From the NCBI GenBank assembly GCA_036796255.1, contig DAIRDH010000017.1, positions 1 through 58,114 on the forward strand: 58,114 nucleotides of DNA. The letters run 5' to 3'. A model generated the notes under the pieces. It was given only the letters and a program-made list of their open reading frames with translations. It made no database searches and was not told the origin of the DNA. Source of the DNA: T3Sed10-241 sp036796255. GTDB taxonomy: Bacteria; Bacteroidota; Bacteroidia; Flavobacteriales_D; Cryomorphaceae. Positions 45,301 to 53,516 of the stretch are shown one piece after another (positions within the stretch are counted from its first letter, which is position 1; every line of letters starts with the position of its first letter). The translations under genes were made by a program, and so were the position numbers.

Positions 45301-46767
45301 GGTAAGATCAACAAGCACGTGCACATAATTATCGAGTGTAAAGCCCATGCCTTTGGCAAGCTCTTCTGCTCCCATATAATCTGAGTTGATTCTTCGCGCA
45401 AACTGCCTTATACCATAGAGCGGGTTCATGCGGTCGATTCCTTGAAGGTCCGAATACCGGCTTATTTTGAAGTAATTGCCCGATTCGAATGCCGCACGCG
45501 TTTCCGTACTTCCGGGGAGGTTTCCCATTCTAATTACCGGATCATCAATATTCCAGTAAAGGGCCTCGAAATAGAGATCGAGCTTATGGTATGAGTTGTA
45601 ATAAGGTGATTTAGACAGGCCTTCATCCTTTCGCACCAGGCTCAACTGTCGGTTTTCATTACGAAAGCGCATTTGCAAAGATGGGTGCACAATGGAGTCA
45701 TTGTTCAGCACAATCACTACGCGCACATCGTTTGATGATATTCGGTCTTCTTTGATGGTATAAAATTGCGCGTATGCTTTTAGCTGTGGTGCTCCGTCGC
45801 GTCTAAATGTGAGGATAGCAGGCCTTTCTAGCGTTCCCGAGCCTTGGAGGTTGGCCCCTTCCATTCTGAAACCACCACTGTAGTCCACATTTTGAACCAC
45901 ATCCTTGATAGAAAGTCGCTGGTCGTATGATGTAAATTGTGGGTATACCGCCTTATCTGGCTCCACATTGGCAAGTACTTTTTCCTCTAATACACCCATC
46001 AAAGGGAATGAAAAAAAAGAATTGAAGAAACGCACTGAATCAAGTCTGAAAGCCGAAGAGCGCATGCTCAATTCATAGGGTTTGGTGAGCACTGCATAAG
46101 TTTCATTGGGATCCTGAGCCGCCCTTTCCCAGGTTATCTTCCCTTCGCTTCCGCGAAATTTATCCTCAGCTGGATAGTAAGTCCCTCTTGTGGCCATGAT
46201 TACAGCGCTGTCGCCTTTGGCGAGGCATATGAGATTAAGATCGGGAAAATCTACGGTATAATCCTTATCGTCAAACACGAATTGCCACTGGTCATTGCTC
46301 GTTTTCCAGGAGGCTGATGAGGTGGAAAAGAAGACGCGCTCTTGAAATAAACTGTTGGTCATTACAAGGTATTCCTCCATGCCTTTTTTGCTTTTTCCCA
46401 AGAGGTAATCAAGCGTATTGAGCCACGCGTTGAAGGCCTCGCCCTCTTGCGGTGAACCGGGAAAAGACATGAGTGCCCTGAGGTAGCTTTCCAGAAATGG
46501 AAAAGGTCTGAAGCGCTTTTTTTGAAGGCCATCGGCAATGTCATAAATGCGCTTGAGTTGGGCCTCAGAGTATGGATTGCCAAGGGTCCAAAACGGCGTA
46601 AACTGGTCTTCGAAAAGCGGTTTCGCCTCCTTTTTGTCTACATCACTGAATATTTGATACATCTCGGCGCTGAAAGCTTCAGGCTCACGGGTGAAACCCT
46701 TGAATGCCTGGCTAAAACCATTCGCGGAAGCGAGAAAAAGAAGAAGAACTACAAGAAATTTGTTCAT
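42325..46767 (-). CDS. Giant exported protein of unknown function
   Basis: 1480 aa from ATG 46767; the open frame begins slightly further upstream, but this ATG precedes the signal peptide (FLVVLLLFLASANGFS) and overlaps the prmA stop (ATGA). The mature protein is beta-rich, with repeated segments naming properties of layered strands (GTLERPAILTFRRDGAPQLK; GNGIMEFSGAELEADLITYS; GQVLLRSNDKFLTFDGSTRI) that recall the repetitive beta structure of OstA/AsmA-like envelope proteins, but no family is assigned. Translationally coupled to prmA. 76 bp separate it from the 2452-aa gene, so both may be one transcript. Confidence 0.8.
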   Translation of the reverse strand: MNKFLVVLLLFLASANGFSQAFKGFTREPEAFSAEMYQIFSDVDKKEAKPLFEDQFTPFWTLGNPYSEAQLKRIYDIADGLQKKRFRPFPFLESYLRALMSFPGSPQEGEAFNAWLNTLDYLLGKSKKGMEEYLVMTNSLFQERVFFSTSSASWKTSNDQWQFVFDDKDYTVDFPDLNLICLAKGDSAVIMATRGTYYPAEDKFRGSEGKITWERAAQDPNETYAVLTKPYELSMRSSAFRLDSVRFFNSFFSFPLMGVLEEKVLANVEPDKAVYPQFTSYDQRLSIKDVVQNVDYSGGFRMEGANLQGSGTLERPAILTFRRDGAPQLKAYAQFYTIKEDRISSNDVRVVIVLNNDSIVHPSLQMRFRNENRQLSLVRKDEGLSKSPYYNSYHKLDLYFEALYWNIDDPVIRMGNLPGSTETRAAFESGNYFKISRYSDLQGIDRMNPLYGIRQFARRINSDYMGAEELAKGMGFTLDNYVHVLVDLTNKGFISYDIQSQSVEIRPKLYDYISAAAGKIDYDVLLFNSDVPDGRNAELNLINLDLKLKGVEQILLSDSQNVVIYPAGGDVSVRKNRDFYFGGVVKSGRFEFYGQEYFFNYDKFLIDLIAVDSCRLYVEDFKPTSKSLRRVKNVIEGVGGTLEIDNPFNKSGLQEEFTEYPVFTCDRPSFVFYDNGAIQKGVYEREKVFFELEPFVIDSLDNFAPEQIALEGKFVSGGIFPDLEESIRVQDDYSLGFVRSTSANGLPLYGGKANFTRDIKLNYSGLQGDGELAYLTSTSMSEGFTFYPDSTRAITTSFVNESKSAPPQVPEAHADAINLTFLPAKDALNAEVLKEHISMYDGQAELKSGTLELTPEGLTGNGIMEFSGAELEADLITYSLETFDSDTAAFRLLALQEANLAFSTDDVSAHIDFANRLGEFKSNGDETKVEFPVNEYICYMDEFKWFMDKNDIALNTSREMMTDFVIDTELDMSRSNFFSVQKDQDSLNFMSPQAIYDLDSYTITADQIPWIRVADAKITPDSGRVVIRRKAKMDPLVRASILANYVTQYHTIENASVNIISRFDYVGSGDYFYIDENKAANKLHFTSVSVDTSLQTIGSGKVGANESFFLSPHFEYQGQVLLRSNDKFLTFDGSTRIVHDCESLDRNWMKFSSLIDPELVMIPVDTMLFDDRGNPVEVGIGLTKDPYEIYGAFLSALKFPDDRTVSTARGFLYFNKNGQRYEVGSKDKLNQKSLPGNYVSLDKGSCALSAQGRLELTEKLGQFDLDVMGKVSYEPLDENLKMELSMSMNFFFSDEALARMEKYLLSAPDLKPVDFSKSNYEYAVREIMGLEESDKVISELSLSGTLKKMPEALKKTLFISDITMKWDATLESFVSTGDIGIAGIGKNMFFRQVPGKVVFEKKASGDIIHVYLEVDDANWYYFTYKRGLMQAFASDKEFNNILMEIKDDKRKLSGDKKEDDYNYMLGSKSKQNIFVDQFMF

Positions 46768-47603
46768 AGATGAATTGTACTGAAACATAATGCTGCCCAA
46801 TCGTCTTTATTGCGCTTCTCGACAAATTTCAAGCCGCAATTGAGTGCCTCAGCCCTGAGCTCTTCCTCATCGGTGGTAAAAAAGCCGCTGAGCAACAGCA
46901 TCCCTTCCTTGTGCAAGGCTTTGGCATAAGTCGACATATCGGCGCGCAATACGTTCTTGTTGATATTGGCTAAGATAAGATGGAACTTTCGATCGCCTAT
47001 TTGTGAAGCACCTCCTTTTTCAACAGTGATGTGTACACCATTGAGTCCAGCATTCTCCATGGTATTTTCAACCGCTATATCCTCAATATCAATGGCCAGG
47101 GCGTGACCGGCTCCCCTCATCATGGCCGCGATGGCCAATACTCCCGTGCCACAACCCATGTCGAGCACCTTCATTCCATCCAAATCCAGGCCCAGCAGAA
47201 AGTCGAGCATAAGGTAAGTTGTGGCGTGATGCCCGGTGCCAAATGACATTTGCGGGTTGATCACAACCTCAGTTTCCACTCCACCGTCTTCCGGATGAAA
47301 TGGCGCGCGCACAAGGCATCGGTCATTAAGGCGCACTTCAGGATAGTCAGCTTCCCAAAGGGCATTCCAGTTTTGCCCGGCTATTTCACTTTTTACAAAA
47401 GAGATTTCTCCGAGTTCGGCATAAGTATGCACTGTGGCTTGTAGCTGTGCATCTATTTCAGGGCCTTTCGGCAAATAGGCTTCGAAGCCATCGGGCAGAT
47501 CCACAAAACTCTCAAAGCCCAGATCGGCCAGCTCACTGATCAGAATCTCCGAAAGTGGCTTTGCAGGACTGCAAGTAAAAAGATACTTCAGGTAGGTCTT
47601 CAA
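46764..47603 (-). CDS. prmA: Ribosomal protein L11 methyltransferase PrmA
   Basis: 279 aa. N-terminal substrate-recognition part (LSEILISELADLGFESFVDL), then the SAM-binding core with motif I VLDMGCGTGVLAIAAMMRGA and acidic IDIEDIAVENTMENA, and the family sequence MSFGTGHHATTYLMLDFLL. It trimethylates ribosomal protein L11. Overlaps tpiA upstream and the 1480-aa gene downstream, each by 4 bp (ATGA), giving a tightly coupled tpiA-prmA-giant gene order. Confidence 0.95.
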   Translation of the reverse strand: MKTYLKYLFTCSPAKPLSEILISELADLGFESFVDLPDGFEAYLPKGPEIDAQLQATVHTYAELGEISFVKSEIAGQNWNALWEADYPEVRLNDRCLVRAPFHPEDGGVETEVVINPQMSFGTGHHATTYLMLDFLLGLDLDGMKVLDMGCGTGVLAIAAMMRGAGHALAIDIEDIAVENTMENAGLNGVHITVEKGGASQIGDRKFHLILANINKNVLRADMSTYAKALHKEGMLLLSGFFTTDEEELRAEALNCGLKFVEKRNKDDWAALCFSTIHL

Positions 47604-48361
47604 GCGCCTGCCTTTATGATGGCAATGAAATCATCGGCTTTTAAGGATGCTCCGCCTATAAGACCGCCATCGACATCGGGCTTTGAAAAAATTTCTGCCG
47701 CATTCTCTGGCTTCACGCTACCTCCGTAAAGGATGCGTACATCGCTGGCAAACTCCGACCCGAAAATATCCGCAAGCTGGGTTCGAATGGCGGCATGCAT
47801 TTCCTGGGCCTGCTCGGGGCTGGCGGTCTTGCCGGTTCCAATGGCCCAAACAGGTTCATAGGCCACCACGAGTGAAGCCAACGCTTCAGCGGTAAAACCC
47901 TTAAGGGCATCATTGATTTGCTGGCTTACCACTTCAAAGTGGCGGTTGGCCTCACGCTCTTCGAGCTTCTCACCACAGCAGTACACTGGCGTCAAACCTA
48001 CATCAAGACAGGCGGCGATCTTTTTTGCGATAAGCTTGTCGTCTTCTCCGTGAAAGGTACGGCGCTCGCTGTGGCCTACGATGGCATAGTGCACGCCTAC
48101 CGATTTCAGTATAGCTGCTGAAGTTTCGCCTGTGAAAGCACCTTCTTTGTCGCTGCGCTCGGTTACATCCTGTGCCCCCACCTCAATTTTCCGCGTGCTG
48201 TTTTTGGCAAACCAACTCAGGTATGGCGCTGGTGGCGCTATCATTACATCGACACTTGCGGGCATGTGGGAGGCTTCGTCATTCAAATTATCAAACAAGG
48301 CGATGGCGTCATGGTAAGTTTTATTCATCTTCCAATTGCCGGCTACAAGTTTCCTTCTCAT
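47600..48361 (-). CDS. tpiA: Triosephosphate isomerase
   Basis: 253 aa from ATG 48361; MRRKLVAGNWKMNKTYHDAI is the standard start, and the extra upstream codons to 48472 overlap the promoter. Catalytic residues: Lys in NWKMNK, His in VGHSERR, Glu in VVAYEPVWAIGTGKTASPEQ, phosphate loops YGGSVKPEN and DGGLIGGASL. Interconverts dihydroxyacetone phosphate and glyceraldehyde 3-phosphate. First gene of the minus-strand operon, with a TAAGTTTG element upstream. Confidence 0.96.
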   Translation of the reverse strand: MRRKLVAGNWKMNKTYHDAIALFDNLNDEASHMPASVDVMIAPPAPYLSWFAKNSTRKIEVGAQDVTERSDKEGAFTGETSAAILKSVGVHYAIVGHSERRTFHGEDDKLIAKKIAACLDVGLTPVYCCGEKLEEREANRHFEVVSQQINDALKGFTAEALASLVVAYEPVWAIGTGKTASPEQAQEMHAAIRTQLADIFGSEFASDVRILYGGSVKPENAAEIFSKPDVDGGLIGGASLKADDFIAIIKAGA

Positions 48362-48384
48362 TATAGTTTCTTTTAAATAAAGAT

Positions 48385-48392
48385 CAAACTTA
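48385..48392 (-). promoter_or_regulatory. -7 element of the tpiA operon
   Basis: Minus-strand TAAGTTTG, exact TAnnTTTG, 24-31 bp before ATG 48361. No convincing -33 TTG. Confidence 0.5.
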
Positions 48393-48668
48393 GAAATACC
48401 ACTTGGATGAGCGCGATGTTGAACCATATTTTTGCAAATAGAGATTTGATTCAGGTGGTTTTCAGTGCGCATTTGTCAAGTTCTGAAAGTATACTTCATA
48501 ATTATGATGCTGAGCAACATTATGTGCCAATGACCATGGCCTTATCTGCTTTAAAGGATTGTCGTTCTTTTAATTGACTGTAGTTAATGTAAACTTAACA
48601 CACATTTGAACAACTTTGAATACACGGTGTAGGCCTAATTGCAAAGAGCTTTCTATCTTCGCCGCCAC
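48393..48668. other. Divergent intergenic region between tpiA and the PiT-like gene
   Basis: Holds the upstream part of the tpiA promoter and a TATCTTCG -7-like element (48654-48661) for the plus-strand transporter gene. No other feature seen. Confidence 0.5.
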
Positions 48669-49805
48669 ATGAAGCCAGTACCTCACTCCGACAGGAATAA
48701 GCTGTACCTTAACGTTTTCGATTTCTTCGCTAAAGAGCGATTGTTCCTAGTCGTTATTCTGGCGGGCCTCTTGCTCGCCGAAATCATGGTTGGTTTTGGA
48801 GAATCGGCCATGTGGCTTGGGTTTGCCTTTGCAGCCTACGCCGCCGTAGCCAACGACAGCATACAGTCGATTGGCACCTTCATAGAGAGCAACAAGGATA
48901 AGAAATGGTGGATGTTATGGCTATTTATAGGTGGTATATTCATTGCCGTTGTGAGCTTCAGCTGGTTTTATTTCGACGGGGATGTTACTTACCAGCGTCT
49001 TGGTACAGATGAGGCAACAAAGTACCCACACCCAACAGCAGAAGGCCTCAATTTTAGCTATTTTCAACTCATCGCGCCTCTCGTACTGCTCATTTTGACC
49101 AGGTTGCGGATGCCAGTTTCGACCACTTTTTTATTGCTAAGTGTATTTAGCGCGGATGCATCTGGAATTACAAGCGTGGTTTGGAAGAGTGTGTCAGGAT
49201 ATGGACTTGCATTCATTATTTCCTTTACGGTATGGTACAGCATGTACAACCTCATTCGAAAGCACTTCAAATCAAGGAGCATGAGCCCTGCCTGGACAGC
49301 AGTGCAGTGGATTATAAGTGGCACGTTATGGGCAGTTTGGGTAATGCAGGATGGTGCAAACATCGCGGTGTATCTGCCGAGACAACAATCAACCTTCCAG
49401 TTTATTATTTTCACAGCTACCATATTTTTAGGTCTGGGCCTCCTATTCTATTTACGCGGCGACAAAATTCAGCGCATCGTGAGCGAAAAAGTGAGAATTT
49501 CAGATGTCCGCGCAGCAACCCTTGTAGATTTCACCTATGTGGCGATGTTGATTTACAAACTTTTTATCAGCACCATCCCTTTGAGCACCACATGGGTATT
49601 TCTTGGCATCATCGGAGGGCGTGAAATAGCTGTGAGTCTGAGCCGAAGTAAATCCGGCAAAAAGCACAAAGTAAAAGCCGGTAAGATGATCATTCGCGAC
49701 TTTGCCTACGCCTTGATAGGACTTTTTATCTCAGTAATTCTAGCTTCAGGGGCCAACCCTGCTTTAAGACAAGAAATCATCGATTTCTTAAGCGGCTTAT
49801 TTTAA
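48669..49805 (+). CDS. PiT-like inorganic phosphate transporter family membrane protein
   Basis: 378 aa from ATG 48669; the longer frame starts with TTG and overlaps the promoter. About 9-10 membrane helices. AAYAAVANDSIQSIGTFIES corresponds to the GxNDxxNxxGT signature of PiT transporters and RMPVSTTFLLLSVFSA to the PxSTTH region (His replaced by Phe). A second-half copy is weaker (STTWVFLGIIGGREIAV). A divergent member; the altered motifs leave phosphate transport uncertain. Single gene. Confidence 0.7.
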   Translation: MKPVPHSDRNKLYLNVFDFFAKERLFLVVILAGLLLAEIMVGFGESAMWLGFAFAAYAAVANDSIQSIGTFIESNKDKKWWMLWLFIGGIFIAVVSFSWFYFDGDVTYQRLGTDEATKYPHPTAEGLNFSYFQLIAPLVLLILTRLRMPVSTTFLLLSVFSADASGITSVVWKSVSGYGLAFIISFTVWYSMYNLIRKHFKSRSMSPAWTAVQWIISGTLWAVWVMQDGANIAVYLPRQQSTFQFIIFTATIFLGLGLLFYLRGDKIQRIVSEKVRISDVRAATLVDFTYVAMLIYKLFISTIPLSTTWVFLGIIGGREIAVSLSRSKSGKKHKVKAGKMIIRDFAYALIGLFISVILASGANPALRQEIIDFLSGLF

Positions 49806-49955
49806 TTACCCGCGTATTTCTTCCTGGTCAGCGCTAGTTTGAGTAGGTCTAAGAACCGACGCCACCGCTCGGCATATGACCATTTTAATTAGATCAGGTA
49901 TTAATTCATTGGGAAAAATAATAACATTTGAATTAAGCGGCGGTTGAAAACTCAC

Positions 49956-49987
49956 TTTGCCTTGGGTTAAAAATTGATTTACATTCG
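49956..49987 (+). promoter_or_regulatory. Promoter of the esterase-peptidase-ATP-grasp operon
   Basis: TTTG (49956-49959), 20-bp spacer and TACATTCG (49980-49987), one base from TAnnTTTG, 18 bp before the preferred ATG 49998. Confidence 0.6.
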
Positions 49988-49997
49988 CTCCGCAAAT

Positions 49998-50774
49998 ATG
50001 GATGTTACTGTGAGCTTTTACCCGATTATCGAGGTGATTGAAGAGGCGTACGAAATACCCCAACTCAACCGCAAAAGGCGCATTTCAGCGCTTCTACCCC
50101 ATGACTATCATCAAACGGATAAGCACTACCCTGTGCTTTACCTCAAGGATGGTCAAAACCTATTTGACGACCATGCTCCTTTCGGAAACTGGGCCATTGA
50201 CCGGTCTTTAGAGCATCTTGCTCAAAGAGGCCTCAAAGACATCATTGTCATAGCAATAGATCACGGTGGCGAGGATAGGATCACAGAGTACTTGCCGTTT
50301 TTCAATTCCAAAGTGGGCAATGGCGAGGGTGAAGTGTACCTTGATTGGATGCAGGAAAAGCTCATCCCTTACGTCAATAGAAAGTACCGTACACTCACGT
50401 CACCTGCATTTACCGGCATTGGTGGGAGCTCTATGGGAGGCCTGATCAGCTTGTTTGCAGGTCTCAATTATCAACACATCTTTACCAAGCTCATGGTTTT
50501 TTCGCCCAGTTTATGGATAGCGCCCCGCATATTCCAACAGGCGGAAGGTTTCAACCCTGACATACCTGTATTCCTCTACATCTATTCCGGGGGCAAAGAA
50601 AGTGCAAATCATTTGCCCAATGTGACCCGACTCAAGTCAAAACTTATGAGCCACAGGCAGCATTATGGAAACATCCATCTGCACCTGGCCTTGAACCCTG
50701 AAGGCACGCACAACGAATACCATTGGGGACAAGAATTTCCCAAAGCCCTTGAATGGTTGTACTTTCGCGGATAA
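49998..50774 (+). CDS. Alpha/beta-hydrolase, esterase D/putative esterase family
   Basis: 258 aa from ATG 49998 (the frame's TTG at 49974 lies in the promoter). Signs of the esterase family: RRISALLPHDYH, YPVLYLKDGQNLFDDHAPFG, nucleophile elbow GIGGSSMGGLISLFAGLNYQ (Ser in GGSSMGG), acid in YIYSGGKES area, and the catalytic His in GTHNEYHWGQEFPKALEWLY. No signal peptide: cytoplasmic. 12 bp upstream of the M17 peptidase, first gene of a three-gene operon. Probable ester or thioester substrate; unknown. Confidence 0.85.
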   Translation: MDVTVSFYPIIEVIEEAYEIPQLNRKRRISALLPHDYHQTDKHYPVLYLKDGQNLFDDHAPFGNWAIDRSLEHLAQRGLKDIIVIAIDHGGEDRITEYLPFFNSKVGNGEGEVYLDWMQEKLIPYVNRKYRTLTSPAFTGIGGSSMGGLISLFAGLNYQHIFTKLMVFSPSLWIAPRIFQQAEGFNPDIPVFLYIYSGGKESANHLPNVTRLKSKLMSHRQHYGNIHLHLALNPEGTHNEYHWGQEFPKALEWLYFRG

Positions 50775-50786
50775 AATATATCCAAC

Positions 50787-52199
50787 ATGAAATTAATTGC
50801 TGCCAAAGCCTCCGACCAGGGCTACACCGCGCATATACTCCCGTTTTCCGGAAAAGAACTTCCAAAAGCCTACCTCAACCTTTGCCCTGAGCTGGCAGAC
50901 CATCCACTGCCCGAGGCAGAAGAGTGGACCACCCTGCTCCATGGAAAAAAACGCTACCTGCTGCTGTCATTTGACGAAAGTGCACACCAGAAAAAAATTG
51001 CTGATGGCTTCAGGCTATTTGCTGTAAAAGCAAAAAAGCAGCTCGGAGAACGCCCATTTCTCCATAGCCAGGGCCTTGGAGATCAAGCCGAGCCCGCGCT
51101 GCGCGGAATGGTGATGTCGGCTTATGTAATTGGGATGCACAAAGAGGAAACCCGAAAAGGGCAAAATCCTCCAGGCCCAACGCTTGCAATAGAAGGCATG
51201 GATGACCGTCTCTTAGAAGAGGCTGAGGCCCGCGCTGAAGTGCAAATGCGCGTTATGCATCTGGTAGACCTCCCCCCATGCGATAAAACTCCGGTGATAC
51301 TCGGAAATTGGGCCCAGGAATCGGCCCGCCAGCACGGATATGACTGTGAAGTCTGGGACAGCAAGAAGATGAACCACATGGGCATGCATGCTGTGAACGC
51401 GGTAGGCAAAGGCAGCAACAACCCACCGGTGTTTATCATAAGCCGCTACCGCGGAAGGTCAGAGGATCAAAAGGTTGATCTCGCCCTTGTGGGTAAAGGA
51501 GTGACCTTTGATACTGGCGGTATTTCTATCAAGCCTTCAGAAAACCTGCACTACATGAAGTGCGATATGGCTGGCGGCGCAGCAATGCTGGGCGCTATTG
51601 AACTCGCAGCCAGATTGAAACTTCCCTTGAACATTACCGCTGTAGTGCCAGCCGCGGAGAATGCCGTTGATGCAGCAAGTGTGCTGCCAGGCGATGTGAT
51701 TCACTCCTACTCGGGCAAAACCATTGAAATCATCAACACCGATGCCGAGGGCCGGCTCATACTTGCCGATGCCCTCAGCTGGACCGTGAAAAACGAAAAG
51801 CCTGAGCACATGATTGATTTTGCGACGCTCACCGGTGCCTCTGTGCGGGCATTGGGCAAGGAAGCTGCCTCGCTTTATACAGATGACGAATCTTTGCGCG
51901 ACAGACTCATGGGCGCAGGCTACCAAACGGGTGAGAAAATGTGGCCCATGCCATTGTGGGACGATTACAACAGTCATTTGCACAGCGATGTTGCTGATGT
52001 CAGCAACCTGTCACAAAGTCCTACAGCAGGCTCCATCACGGCCGCAAAGTTTCTCCAGGTATTCACTGCCGAACATTCGTCTTGGGCACATGTGGACATG
52101 CCGGGACAATCATTTGGCGACAGCCCATTTTCAAAAATGAAATCGGCAACGGGATATGGTGTGCAGCTATTGTTTGAAGTAATGCGCACATTGAGTTAA
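50787..52199 (+). CDS. M17 leucyl aminopeptidase family protein
   Basis: 470 aa. The C-terminal catalytic domain carries both metal sites: LVGKGVTFDTGGISIKPSEN (Lys, Asp), MKCDMAGGAAMLGAIELAAR (Asp) and NTDAEGRLILADALSW (Asp, Glu and the bicarbonate-binding Arg). The N-terminal domain (about 1-160) is a divergent macro-like domain. Cytoplasmic hexameric Zn/Mn aminopeptidase, removing N-terminal residues from peptides. Its place between an esterase and an ATP-grasp gene suggests a role with the peptide-like products of this cluster, besides possible general turnover. Confidence 0.92.
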   Translation: MKLIAAKASDQGYTAHILPFSGKELPKAYLNLCPELADHPLPEAEEWTTLLHGKKRYLLLSFDESAHQKKIADGFRLFAVKAKKQLGERPFLHSQGLGDQAEPALRGMVMSAYVIGMHKEETRKGQNPPGPTLAIEGMDDRLLEEAEARAEVQMRVMHLVDLPPCDKTPVILGNWAQESARQHGYDCEVWDSKKMNHMGMHAVNAVGKGSNNPPVFIISRYRGRSEDQKVDLALVGKGVTFDTGGISIKPSENLHYMKCDMAGGAAMLGAIELAARLKLPLNITAVVPAAENAVDAASVLPGDVIHSYSGKTIEIINTDAEGRLILADALSWTVKNEKPEHMIDFATLTGASVRALGKEAASLYTDDESLRDRLMGAGYQTGEKMWPMPLWDDYNSHLHSDVADVSNLSQSPTAGSITAAKFLQVFTAEHSSWAHVDMPGQSFGDSPFSKMKSATGYGVQLLFEVMRTLS

Positions 52200-52231
52200 T
52201 TTTCACATATTTGCTCCATTAATTTCCGATC

Positions 52232-53446
52232 ATGACCAAAAAACAACACACATTTCTGTGCATCTCGTCCTATTTCAAGGGCGAGGACTTCCTGCGCGCC
52301 TGCAAGGCTGAAGGCAACAAAGTGTACCTGGTAACGGCTGATAAACTAAAAAATGAGCCATGGCCATGGGAAGCCATCGATGAAGTGTTTTACATGCCCG
52401 AGGACAACTCGGCTGAGTGGAACATGGAAAACCTTATCAAAGCGATTGCCTACCGCATGAGGCATGAGCGATTCGACCGCTTTGTAGCGCTTGACGATTT
52501 TGATGTGGAGAAGGTGTCGCGGCTCAGGGAGCAATTTCGCGTGCCTGGCATGGGCGATACCACGAGCCGCTACTTCCGCGATAAGCTCGCCATGCGGGTG
52601 AAAGCACAATCAGAAGGCATTCCGGTACCTGCATTCACTCCCCTTTTCAACGATGAGGAGATTGAAGCCTACACCGAAAAGGTTCCTGCGCCGTGGATGA
52701 TCAAACCGCGCTCAGAAGCTTCAGCAGTGGGCATTCAGAAAATACACAGCAAACAGCAACTCTGGGAATCGCTTGACAAGTTGGGCGACGACAGGCACAA
52801 ATACCTGCTCGAAAAGTTTGCTCCAGGCACGGTGTACCACGCCGACGCCATCACGTTCAATGGCAAGGTCACCTTTAGCAGGGTAAGCCGCTATCTCGAT
52901 ACGCCTTTTGAAGTAGCGCATGGCGGTGGTGTATTCCGATCACACACTTGCGGCTTCGACGATCCTGCCTATGTTGCCCTTACCGCACTCAACAAGAAAT
53001 TGCTGAAGGTATTTGGTATGGTTTACAGCGCTTCGCATACTGAATTTATCGAATCGAAAGAAACCGGAGAGTTCCTCTTTCTGGAAACTTCTTCGCGCGT
53101 GGGCGGAGCCAACCTTGCGGAAATGGTGGAGAAAGCCAGTGGAATCAATTTATGGGCGGAGTGGGCCCGGGTGGAAACTGCCATGGTAGCCGGAACATCT
53201 TATAACCCGCCAAAAGACAACAAGCAGCATGCGGGTATCGTGCTGTCGCTGAGCCGGTTTGAAGATGTGGACACTTCAGCATTCAACGAGCCTGAGTTGG
53301 TGTGGCGCATGCACAAAAAGTGGCATATTGGGCTCATCGTGCAGTCCAAAACCACCGAGCGCGTGCTTGAACTTCTCGACAGCTATACACACCGCATACA
53401 GCACAATTTTCACGCAAGTGCCCCTGCGCCAGACCGGTCACCCTAG
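52232..53446 (+). CDS. ATP-grasp domain carboxylate-amine ligase
   Basis: 404 aa. N-terminal Rossmann-like part (TFLCISSYFKGEDFLRACKA), then an ATP-grasp fold: PWMIKPRSEASAVGIQKIHS (ATP Lys and glycine loop), KYLLEKFAPGTVYHADAITF, and the metal-binding motif FLFLETSSRVGGANLAEMVE (Glu, Asn-equivalent Ser, Arg). This layout fits the CarB/BL00235/CARNS-like group that joins a carboxylate to an amine via an acyl phosphate. 32 bp after the peptidase gene; last gene of the plus-strand operon, facing the minus-strand ATP-grasp operon. Confidence 0.88.
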   Translation: MTKKQHTFLCISSYFKGEDFLRACKAEGNKVYLVTADKLKNEPWPWEAIDEVFYMPEDNSAEWNMENLIKAIAYRMRHERFDRFVALDDFDVEKVSRLREQFRVPGMGDTTSRYFRDKLAMRVKAQSEGIPVPAFTPLFNDEEIEAYTEKVPAPWMIKPRSEASAVGIQKIHSKQQLWESLDKLGDDRHKYLLEKFAPGTVYHADAITFNGKVTFSRVSRYLDTPFEVAHGGGVFRSHTCGFDDPAYVALTALNKKLLKVFGMVYSASHTEFIESKETGEFLFLETSSRVGGANLAEMVEKASGINLWAEWARVETAMVAGTSYNPPKDNKQHAGIVLSLSRFEDVDTSAFNEPELVWRMHKKWHIGLIVQSKTTERVLELLDSYTHRIQHNFHASAPAPDRSP

Positions 53447-53516
53447 CGATATGAGGAGCTTATAGCGCCCAATACGGAGCGCTGCCGCCGAAATTAGTTG
53501 TAATACCTGTGTTTGT
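53447..53516. other. Convergent intergenic spacer with short hairpin
   Basis: 70 bp between the two converging operons. A short stem AGCGC/GCGCT (about 53465-53484) with a 10-nt loop and no T-run could be a weak bidirectional terminator. Confidence 0.35.

Noticed and set aside
48362..48472. Longer tpiA reading frame starting at 48472
   Set aside because: The extra 37 codons contain the TAAGTTTG promoter element, and the family N-terminus begins at 48361.
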